Shown here: positions 1-5,393 of the stretch, one piece after another
Layout of the letters: each line of letters starts with the position of its first letter
How positions within the stretch are numbered: the first letter of the stretch is position 1
Notes under the pieces: generated by a model
What the model was told of the DNA's origin: nothing
The model's input: the letters and a program-made list of their open reading frames with translations, nothing else
Database searches by the model: none
Source of the DNA: Actinomycetota bacterium
GTDB taxonomy: Bacteria > Actinomycetota > Thermoleophilia > Gaiellales > Gaiellaceae
DNA: 13,163 bases
Reading direction: 5' to 3'
Assembly: GCA_005885565.1 (NCBI GenBank)
Contig: VAXK01000065.1
Coordinates: forward strand, 1-13,163
Position numbers and translations under genes: made by a program

Positions 1-185
1 CCGTCGACCATCAGGGCTGGCTCCTCGGCATCCTCGCTCTCCTCGCGGCCGCGCCCGTCTACCTCACCTGGGCCTTTCGCCGGGCGCTGAGGCGGCTCGA
101 AGGACGGCTGGTCAAGGCGTTCCCGCGCGACCCGCCCGAGGGCGGAGACACGCCGCCCAAGAGCGTGCCCGTTCTCACCCACTAG
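1..185 (+). CDS. C-terminal end of a membrane protein (5' truncated by window)
   Basis: An open frame enters from the left edge (codons in the phase starting at base 3) and stops at TAG 183-185. The visible part is about 60 residues. It contains one hydrophobic segment (LLGILALLAAAPVYLTWAF), then a basic stretch rich in Arg/Lys (RRALRRLEGRLVK), then a Pro/Gly/Asp-rich hydrophilic tail. That is the pattern of a last transmembrane helix with a positively charged cytoplasmic tail. G/C-rich third positions support coding. There is too little sequence to name a family. Confidence 0.6.
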   Translation, partial: VDHQGWLLGILALLAAAPVYLTWAFRRALRRLEGRLVKAFPRDPPEGGDTPPKSVPVLTH

Positions 186-249
186 CCCGATCCCGCCCCG
201 GGGCGTGTACTCTGCGCGCCGCTCAACTGGGGTCGACAAAGGGGGAACC

Positions 250-1023
250 TTGAAGTACCTGGCAGGCGCCGCGGCGCTCGCGTCGGCATTCGTGCTGGCC
301 GGAGTGGCCGCGGCAGACACGACGGGGGACGTGCTCACGCTCTATCCCGTCGGCGGCGGACAGGACACCTACGCCGCCTGGAAGGCGCAGGAGGGACGGC
401 CCGACTCGCAGGGAACCGCGAACCAGGCCCTCTACCTCCAGCGGCTGACGAATGTGCCGGACACGCCCGCTGCGGCGCACGTGCGCGGGCTCGAGAACAC
501 GCCGGTGACGGCGCTCGTGAGCCTCTCGTACGAGCACCGCGTTCCCGGGCTGTGCACGAAGACGGATCCGCGCTGGTCGCTCTTCATCCGCGGGCGAAGC
601 GGGAGGGAGTACGTCGTGAACCTCGGCTGCGCGCTCACACCCGGCCGGCCGACCGACGATCCACACTGGGTCCAGCGGCTCTTCACGGCGGCGGTCATCC
701 GGGCCGAGGTCCTGCGGCAGTCGAAGGGCACCGACGCGCTCGCCGGCAGGATCGACGGGCTCGCGCTCGTGGTCGACCGGTCGAAGGGCTTCGTGTATCT
801 CGACAACGTCAGCGTGCGGTCGAAGACGGCGACGAAGACGTGGACGTACGCCGGCGACAACGGCAACGGCGTCCCCGGCGGCCCGCCGCCGGCCTTCACC
901 GCGGAGCAGTCCGCGCTCATGGCGGCTCCGATCCCGGAGGACTCGCAGTTCGACGAGGACGTGCTCATGCCGTCGCTCACGGCGGACGAGCAGGCGGCGA
1001 TCGCCGTCGAGGACTGGGGCTAG
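250..1023 (+). CDS. Secreted protein of unknown function (TTG start)
   Basis: About 257 residues. I place the start at TTG 250 rather than the upstream in-frame GTG at 205. TTG 250 is preceded by a purine-rich GGGGGA ribosome-binding stretch at 241-246 and begins directly with a classical Sec signal peptide: Lys-3 area, then a hydrophobic Ala/Leu/Val core, then a VAAA-D cleavage site near residue 23. The GTG 205 region instead contains a TACTCT hexamer (208-213) that could be a -10 element. The mature part is hydrophilic, with two cysteines (LCTK and GCAL contexts), and ends in an acidic tail (EDSQFDEDV, ADEQAAIAVEDWG). I recognise no domain. It presumably acts outside the cytoplasmic membrane. 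A palindromic repeat lies 17 bp after the stop. Confidence 0.72.
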   Translation: MKYLAGAAALASAFVLAGVAAADTTGDVLTLYPVGGGQDTYAAWKAQEGRPDSQGTANQALYLQRLTNVPDTPAAAHVRGLENTPVTALVSLSYEHRVPGLCTKTDPRWSLFIRGRSGREYVVNLGCALTPGRPTDDPHWVQRLFTAAVIRAEVLRQSKGTDALAGRIDGLALVVDRSKGFVYLDNVSVRSKTATKTWTYAGDNGNGVPGGPPPAFTAEQSALMAAPIPEDSQFDEDVLMPSLTADEQAAIAVEDWG

Positions 1024-1040
1024 TCCGTTTCGGACCCAGA

Positions 1041-1070
1041 GGCGGTGCCAGGCACGTGCCTGGCACCGCC
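1041..1070. repeat. Perfect 30-bp palindromic repeat (REP-like), intergenic copy
   Basis: The sequence is perfectly self-complementary over 30 bp, centred between 1055 and 1056; the left half is GGCGGTGCCAGGCAC. The inner 22 bp (1045-1066) recur exactly inside dnaE2 at 9728-9749. No T-run follows, so it is not a standard intrinsic terminator, although an RNA copy would form a strong hairpin downstream of the 250-1023 gene. Its size and palindromic form resemble REP-type elements spread by REP-associated transposases. That relation is inference, and no transposase gene is in the window. Confidence 0.85.
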
Positions 1071-1112
1071 CGGCCCTCGTCCGGCGCGCCCGGATCGTGA
1101 GATCCTTGGCCG

Positions 1113-1793
1113 GTGAGCGCGATCGCCTCCGTGCTGGAGGTCCCTGAGCCGGCGGCAAGCCCGGCCACGCAGTTCACCCGCGTGGGCCGCTTCGCCGCGG
1201 CCGCGACGCTCGTCCTCGGCGCGGGCTTCCAGCTCGCCGCGTTCCTGACCGAGAAGCAGCACGACAAGACGGTCGACCGGCTCCGCTGGGTCGCCGCCCA
1301 CCCCGACCGCGCGAACGTGGCCAAGCTGTTCGACCTGCTCGCGATGCCGTTCCTGTTCGGCACGGTCGTCGTCTACGTCCTCCTCGCCCGGCAGCGCTCG
1401 CCGCGCCTCGCCTACGCCGGTGGGATCCTGCTCGGTTGCGGGATGGTCGGCCTGTCGGCGGCGCAGGGCCTCGAGACGCTCGAGTTCAAGCTCGCCCAGG
1501 ACGGCCGCTTCGACGTCGCCGCGCTCGGCCACGTCGTCGACAACCTCTCGACCGCGCCGGGGATCGCGATGCTGATCCTGTTCATTCCCGGCGCGTTCTT
1601 CGGCCTGGTGACGCTGACCGTCGCGCTGTGGCGTTCCCGCGCCGTCCCGCGGGGCGCGCTCGTACTGATCCCGGTGTTCATCGTCCTCGACTTCGCGCTC
1701 CAGAAGGGCGTCGCCGGTCACGCCGTCGCACTTGTTGGTGCGACGTGGATCGCGTTGTCGGTGCTGCGGAGCCCACGGGCGGAACCCGACTGA
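1113..1793 (+). CDS. Multi-pass integral membrane protein, unknown function
   Basis: 226 residues from GTG 1113 to TGA 1793. Hydrophobic segments lie at about residues 28-46, 77-92, 98-118, 147-171 and 178-215 (the last long enough for two spans), giving five or six membrane passes. A conserved-looking hydrophilic loop with His/Asp/Arg (EKQHDKTVDRLRWVAAHPDRANVAK) lies between the first two spans. No catalytic motif is visible and I do not recognise the family. No clear Shine-Dalgarno precedes the GTG, so the exact start is uncertain; the coding phase is well supported by G/C third positions. The gene ends 46 bp before the -35 of the imuB promoter and is probably not part of the SOS unit. Confidence 0.72.
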   Translation: MSAIASVLEVPEPAASPATQFTRVGRFAAAATLVLGAGFQLAAFLTEKQHDKTVDRLRWVAAHPDRANVAKLFDLLAMPFLFGTVVVYVLLARQRSPRLAYAGGILLGCGMVGLSAAQGLETLEFKLAQDGRFDVAALGHVVDNLSTAPGIAMLILFIPGAFFGLVTLTVALWRSRAVPRGALVLIPVFIVLDFALQKGVAGHAVALVGATWIALSVLRSPRAEPD

Positions 1794-1838
1794 AGCATGC
1801 CCGCGCCCGCGCCGAAACGCGCCGACTTACACTCCCGC

Positions 1839-1875
1839 TTGACAGGGGAACGTGTGTTCGATAGAACACGTGTTC
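1839..1875 (+). promoter_or_regulatory. SOS-regulated imuB promoter with two abutting LexA boxes
   Basis: A perfect -35 hexamer TTGACA (1839-1844) is followed after 17 bp by the -10-like TAGAAC (1862-1867). Two copies of the LexA core GAAC-N4-GTTC overlap this promoter: GAACgtgtGTTC at 1848-1859 in the spacer and GAACacgtGTTC at 1864-1875 over the -10 and start region. The two centres are 16 bp apart, so the 16-bp operators abut. The right half of the first extends to GTTCGA, matching the actinobacterial consensus. LexA bound here would cover the RNA polymerase site. Transcription should begin around 1875-1879. Confidence 0.9.
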
Positions 1876-1878
1876 CCA

Positions 1879-3063
1879 GTGATCGCGTGCCTACTCATCC
1901 CGGGATTCGAGCTTCGGGCGGCGCTCCTCGCTCGGCCGCGCCTTGTGCTGCGGCCGGCGGCGCTCGCGCCCGTCGAAGGAACTGAGCCGCTCCTCGGGCC
2001 GGTGACCGCCGTCGCCGCAGCGGCGGGCATCCGCCCGGGGATGCGGCTCGGTGAGGCGCTCGCGACTTGCCCCTCGCTCGTGCTCGTGGAGCAGGATCCG
2101 GCGCGCGCCGAGCAGGCGTGGGAGGGGCTCCTGCGCCGGCTCGAGGACGCCGGCTTCGCCGTCGAGCCGGCCGAGCCGGGCTGCGTCTACTTCGAGACGC
2201 GAGGGGTCGAGCGCCTCTACGGGGGGCTCGAGAAGGCGCTCGAGCGGGCGCTGGCCGCCGTCGGCACGGGGTGGGAGGCGCGGGTCGGCGCGGCGGAGCG
2301 CCGGTTCGCCGCGCTCGCCGCCGCGAGCGTCGCGCGGGCGGGTCAGGCGCTCGTCGTCTCGGACGAGCGCCGGAGCGAGTTCCTCGGCCCGCTTCCGCTC
2401 GACCTCCTTCCGCTCGAGCGCGAGCGCGCGGGGGAGTTGCGCGAGCTGGGGGTTCGAAGGCTCGGCGAGCTTGCCAGGCTGCCGGGCGCTGCCGTCGCCG
2501 AGCGTCTGGGGCCGATCGGCCGGCACGCCTGGAGCCTGGCAAGGGGTGGGGCGGCCGCGCCCCCGCACGGGCGTCGGCCGCCCGCCGAGATCGCCGAGGC
2601 GATCGAGTTCCCGGAGGCGATCGACAACGAGCTCACGATCCGGCGCGCGCTCGCGGCGCTCGTCGACACGATCCTCGCCCGGCCGGAGCGGGCCGACCGG
2701 TTCGTCCGCAAGCTCGCCGTGACGGCGAAACTAGTGGGGGGCGGCTCCTGGCGCCGGACGGCGACGCTCCGCGACCCGACCGCCGAGCGCGACCGGCTGC
2801 GAGCGGCGCTCGGGCCGAAGCTGACCGAGCTGCCGGCGCCGGTGACGGGCCTCGGCCTCGAGCTCGTCGAGCTGACCGCGTCCCGGGGGCACCAGCTCGA
2901 GCTCGTGCGCACGGAGGGGGCGAAGCTCGATGATCGGCTCCACGAGGGTCTGCGCCAGGTGCGGGCGGCCACCGGCACGGGCTCCGTCTGCACCGTCGTC
3001 GAGGTCGCGCCGTGGTCGCGAATTCCCGAAGCTCGAGCGCTGCTCGTCCCGCGGGACGAGTAA
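1879..3063 (+). CDS. imuB: ImuB, inactive Y-family polymerase-like mutasome protein
   Basis: 394 residues. It is the adaptor of the SOS mutasome, which links the error-prone polymerase DnaE2 to the beta clamp at damaged DNA. The Y-family fold is recognisable, but the metal-binding acidic residues of active Pol IV/V are gone. The first motif reads IACLLIPGFELR where DMD would be expected, and the second reads GCVYFETRGVERLYGG (about 101-116) where SIDEA would be. A helix-hairpin-helix-like stretch (ELGVRRLGELARLPG, about 189-203) and a little-finger region follow. QLELV at 339-343 fits the clamp-binding pentapeptide seen in ImuB C-termini, and the last part (TVVEVAPWSRIPEARALLVP) resembles the usual ImuB tail. 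GTG 1879 is chosen because the upstream in-frame GTGs at 1852 and 1870 lie inside the LexA operators. No Shine-Dalgarno is seen, so translation is near-leaderless. Confidence 0.88.
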   Translation: MIACLLIPGFELRAALLARPRLVLRPAALAPVEGTEPLLGPVTAVAAAAGIRPGMRLGEALATCPSLVLVEQDPARAEQAWEGLLRRLEDAGFAVEPAEPGCVYFETRGVERLYGGLEKALERALAAVGTGWEARVGAAERRFAALAAASVARAGQALVVSDERRSEFLGPLPLDLLPLERERAGELRELGVRRLGELARLPGAAVAERLGPIGRHAWSLARGGAAAPPHGRRPPAEIAEAIEFPEAIDNELTIRRALAALVDTILARPERADRFVRKLAVTAKLVGGGSWRRTATLRDPTAERDRLRAALGPKLTELPAPVTGLGLELVELTASRGHQLELVRTEGAKLDDRLHEGLRQVRAATGTGSVCTVVEVAPWSRIPEARALLVPRDE

Positions 3064-3287
3064 ACGACCCGCGCCCGGCGCTCGTCGAGGCACGCTTCGA
3101 CGGGACACCGTGCAGGGTCGACCGCGAGCGGGTGGCGCTCGTCCGCGAGGAGTGGCGGGTCGTCGACCGCTGGTGGACCGAGGAGCCCGTCGACCGCCGC
3201 TACTTCGACGTCGTCCTCGAGAGCGGCCGGAACGCGGTCGTCTTCCGCGCCGAAGAGCAGGGCAGGTGGTTCAGCCAGCGGGCCTGA
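3012..3287 (+). CDS. Small DUF6504-like protein overlapping imuB
   Basis: 91 residues from GTG 3012, preceded by GAGGT at 3001-3005. It overlaps the last 52 bases of imuB in another phase, so it is probably co-transcribed and translationally coupled. The core (FDGTPCRVDRE, EEWRVVDRWWTEEPVDRRYF, VVFRAEEQGRWF) matches from memory the small Trp/Arg-rich DUF6504 proteins often found near imuB or dnaE2 in actinobacteria. No biochemical role is known to me. The context suggests an accessory to the SOS polymerases, which is inference. The N-terminal 20 residues are low complexity (Ser/Ala/Arg) because they share DNA with the imuB end, and no later start exists before residue 41. It ends convergently over 17 bp with the TfoX-like gene. 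Confidence 0.68.
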   Translation: MVANSRSSSAARPAGRVNDPRPALVEARFDGTPCRVDRERVALVREEWRVVDRWWTEEPVDRRYFDVVLESGRNAVVFRAEEQGRWFSQRA

Positions 3288-3582
3288 GCGCCCGCTCCGC
3301 CAGCTCCGGCCACCGCTCCGCGTGCGCGGCCGGCACCTGCACCCACTCCTTCCTGGGCCGTCCGCCCATGGGGTCGAAGAAGTGTGCGCCGTCGAGGGCG
3401 AGCGCCTCCTCGCGAGCCGCGGGGTCGGGGAGCTTGAAGACCATGTCGCCCCGGTAGTAGCCGGCGGCGGCCTTGCCGTTTCGCTTCACGCACGGCATCC
3501 CGAACATCTTCCCGAGCGCGACGTCGCCGTGGCGCGCCTCCAGGTCGGCGGCGAGCTCGTCGTAGCGAGCCTGCGCGTCCAC
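3271..3582 (-). CDS. TfoX N-terminal-domain / YjbR-like small protein
   Basis: 103 residues from GTG 3582. The sequence carries the hallmarks of the TfoX-N family: KMFGMPCVKRNGKAAAGYY near residues 25-43, DMVFKLPDPAAREEALAL (46-63), then GAHFFDPMGGRPRKEWVQVP (65-84). The family is usually about 100 residues and occurs in TfoX/Sxy competence regulators and as stand-alone proteins of unclear function, so a competence role should not be assumed. It starts 6 bases after the bicupin stop, and a GGAGG over that stop can serve as its ribosome-binding site, indicating a two-gene operon. Its 3' end overlaps that of the 3012-3287 gene by 17 bp. Confidence 0.82.
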   Translation of the reverse strand: MDAQARYDELAADLEARHGDVALGKMFGMPCVKRNGKAAAGYYRGDMVFKLPDPAAREEALALDGAHFFDPMGGRPRKEWVQVPAAHAERWPELAERALRPAG

Positions 3583-3588
3583 GCTGCC

Positions 3589-4377
3589 TCAGCCTCCGCG
3601 CACGCCGCCGGTGAAGCCACCGTCGGGTGTGTGGACGTTCAGGACCCGTGCCCGTCCGGGGCCGGGGTTGCGGAAGCCGTGCCGCGTACCCGGCGGCGCC
3701 GAGAACCACGTGCTGGCCGCCGCGCGGACGACGTCCTCCCCGATGGTGAAATCGACCTCGCCGGCGAGCACGTAGAACGAGTCGACGTGGTCGTCGTGCC
3801 GGTGCGGGTCGACCACGAACTCGGGGTCGAAGGCGATGTCGAAGGCCGAGATCTGCGGCAGGTCGCTCTTGATCGCGATGGCGCGGTTCTCGCGGTCGAA
3901 GACCTCCCCGCCCTCGGGGCGGGAGACGACGGCGGCGGAGACGGGCCGGCCGCCGTCGGGCGGCGGCTCGGACTGGTCGAAACGCTCGGCGTCCTCCTCT
4001 CGACCGTCGCGGCGCGCGCGGAGCATGTCGGCGAACCCCATGCTCGGCGCGTGGAAGTTGAGGAAGGTCGCCTCGGCGCTGCTCGCGTTCCGAAAGGTGT
4101 GGACGACCTCGGGCGGGGCGGCGACGAAGGTCCCGGCCGTGGCGCGGACGGTCTCGGCCGCGCTCGGCCCGAGCCCGAGCTCGAGCTCTCCTTCGAGGAC
4201 GTAGAACGCGTCCGTGTGCCGGTGGTGGACGTGCGGGTCCGGGCCCTCCTCGCCGCGGGCGTAGCGGAACCAGGTCACCGTCAGCTCCTCGCGGTCGACG
4301 AGGACGCGCAGCGTCGAGCGGTCGCTGTCGAAGATCGTCTCGCCCTCGCCGGTGCGACGCAGGACCGGTTCAGCCAC
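3589..4377 (-). CDS. Bicupin (two cupin_2 domains, quercetinase-like)
   Basis: 262 residues from GTG 4377 (MAEPVLRR). Upstream in-frame codons exist but cross the AT-rich intergenic island, so they are probably not translated. Two cupin domains are evident. The first has HVHHRHTDAFYVLEG (about 49-63) and GTFVAAPPEVVHTFRN (about 83-98). The second has HRHDDHVDSFYVLAG (about 194-208) and WFSAPPGTRHGFRN (about 223-236). These correspond to cupin motifs 1 (HxH...E...G) and 2 (PxG..H...N). In both copies the usual glutamate of motif 1 is Asp, still a possible metal ligand. This suggests a cytosolic metal-binding dioxygenase- or isomerase-type protein; the substrate cannot be read. It is the first gene of an operon with the TfoX-like gene. 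Confidence 0.82.
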   Translation of the reverse strand: MAEPVLRRTGEGETIFDSDRSTLRVLVDREELTVTWFRYARGEEGPDPHVHHRHTDAFYVLEGELELGLGPSAAETVRATAGTFVAAPPEVVHTFRNASSAEATFLNFHAPSMGFADMLRARRDGREEDAERFDQSEPPPDGGRPVSAAVVSRPEGGEVFDRENRAIAIKSDLPQISAFDIAFDPEFVVDPHRHDDHVDSFYVLAGEVDFTIGEDVVRAAASTWFSAPPGTRHGFRNPGPGRARVLNVHTPDGGFTGGVRGG

Positions 4378-4450
4378 GACCCGACGATATCGCGGACAGA
4401 GCCTTATTTTCAAATAGTGCTCCAAAAGGTTTAAAAACGTAAAAGTGGGT
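4378..4450. promoter_or_regulatory. AT-rich divergent promoter island between bicupin and CHAP hydrolase
   Basis: Bases about 4402-4446 are strikingly AT-rich in an otherwise very GC-rich window. On the plus strand, TTTTCA (4407-4412) and TTTAAA (4430-4435) are spaced by 17 bp, a reasonable -35/-10 pair that would start transcription near 4442. On the minus strand, GATATC (4391-4386) lies 8 nt before the bicupin GTG and could be a -10 for a near-leaderless mRNA. Neither assignment is certain; the base composition change is seen directly. Confidence 0.5.
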
Positions 4451-4528
4451 AAGAGACGCGCGGCAGATCGCGGCGGCGAAACGGCGATCACGGGACCGCC
4501 GCTCGCCCCGCAAGGAGGTCACTTTTCG
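4441..4528 (+). other. Possible structured 5' leader of the CHAP hydrolase gene
   Basis: AAAAGTG at 4441-4447 is exactly complementary to CACTTTT at 4520-4526; with a bulged T the pairing extends through CG at 4438-4439 and 4527-4528. An inner stem pairs GCGGCGG (4470-4476) with CCGCCGC (4496-4502). The 3' strand of the outer stem lies directly between the Shine-Dalgarno AAGGAGGT (4512-4519) and the ATG, so folding could affect initiation. I do not recognise a known riboswitch; in particular I see no convincing cyclic di-AMP (ydaO) core. Confidence 0.35.
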
Positions 4529-5332
4529 ATGGACGCACCACAGCCCGAAAGGGCCGGCGCCGCCGTGCGCTCGAAGTCGCGACCCAGGTTCTGGATGGCC
4601 GCCCTGGTCGTCGCCCTCGTCGGCGCCGCCTTGACGCTGGCATTCGCAGCGCCCGCGAATGCGACGAGCGGCACGGTCACCGGGACCGGGTCGTGCCTCA
4701 ACGAGCGCACCGGTCCGGGCACCGGCTACTCGGTCATCACCTGCATCTCCGACGGGACGGCGGTCGGGATCGCGTGCCAGACGACGGGTGACACGGTCAC
4801 CGGCCCGTGGGGCCCGTCGAACATCTGGGACTACATCGACTACGGCAACCGCGGCGGCTACGTCACCGACGCCTACGTCTACACCGGGACGAACGGCTTC
4901 GTCGCCCCTCGGTGCCACGGCAACCAGCCTGTGGTCGGGAACGACTATCCGTACTCGTGCGTCGACTGTGTCGACCCGTGGAACTTCTACACCCGGGAGT
5001 GCACGTCGTTCGTCGCCTGGCGGATGAACCACCAGTACGGCGTCAGCTTCACCAACACGATGGGCGGCGGCCGTTGGGGCAATGCCGAGAACTGGGACAG
5101 CAACGGCCGCGCGCTCGGCTACACCGTCGACCACGTTCCGACGCCCGGCTCGATTGCTCAGTTCGACCCATACGTGGGCGGCGCGAGCAGCCTGGGCCAC
5201 GTCGCCCTCGTCGCGTCCGTCAGCGGCGGGAACGTGACGATCGAGGAGTACAACTGGTCGTACGCGTACGGCTACGACTACCGGACGATCTCGGCCTCGA
5301 CGCCGAGCTGGTACATCCACGTCGCCGGGTAG
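4529..5332 (+). CDS. Secreted SH3b-CHAP domain cell-wall hydrolase
   Basis: 267 residues from ATG 4529, with a strong Shine-Dalgarno AAGGAGGT at 4512-4519. An N-terminal Sec signal follows a basic n-region (residues 1-20), a hydrophobic core (22-41) and cleavage after ANA-45. Residues about 48-120 resemble a bacterial SH3 domain (TGTGSCLNERTGPGTGYSV, GGYVTDAYVYTG), which usually targets peptidoglycan. Residues about 145-267 are a CHAP amidase/endopeptidase: catalytic Cys158 in YTRECTSFVAWRMN, His224 in LGHVALVASV, and Glu240/Asn242 in TIEEYNW. It should cleave peptidoglycan peptide bonds outside the membrane, in wall remodelling or lysis. Additional cysteines (144, 147 and others) may form disulfides. 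The gene ends in its own terminator and appears monocistronic. Confidence 0.9.
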   Translation: MDAPQPERAGAAVRSKSRPRFWMAALVVALVGAALTLAFAAPANATSGTVTGTGSCLNERTGPGTGYSVITCISDGTAVGIACQTTGDTVTGPWGPSNIWDYIDYGNRGGYVTDAYVYTGTNGFVAPRCHGNQPVVGNDYPYSCVDCVDPWNFYTRECTSFVAWRMNHQYGVSFTNTMGGGRWGNAENWDSNGRALGYTVDHVPTPGSIAQFDPYVGGASSLGHVALVASVSGGNVTIEEYNWSYAYGYDYRTISASTPSWYIHVAG

Positions 5333-5353
5333 CTCTTGGTGAGGGACGCTTGG

Positions 5354-5390
5354 GGCTGGGGCGGTCGCGCGACCGCCCCAGCCTCTTTTT
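5354..5390 (+). terminator. Intrinsic terminator of the CHAP hydrolase gene
   Basis: A perfect 30-bp inverted repeat (5354-5383, left half GGCTGGGGCGGTCGC) is followed immediately by TCTTTTT (5384-5390). The hairpin starts 21 bp after the CHAP stop. On the opposite strand no T-run follows the hairpin, so it is oriented for the plus-strand gene; the convergent minus-strand gene stops at 5394. Confidence 0.93.
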
Positions 5391-5393
5391 GTC

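Noticed and set aside
1092..1105. Small inverted repeat GGATC-GTGA-GATCC before the 1113 gene.
   Set aside because: Five-bp arms are expected by chance in GC-rich DNA, and no T-run or operator type matches.
3322..4434. A 370-codon plus-strand frame opposite the bicupin operon.
   Set aside because: The opposite strand shows two complete cupin motif sets and a TfoX-N domain; this frame has Val/Gly/Arg-rich shadow composition.
4441..4528. A cyclic di-AMP (ydaO-type) riboswitch before the CHAP gene.
   Set aside because: The position suits it, but I could not find the conserved core segments of that class; only simple pairing is visible.
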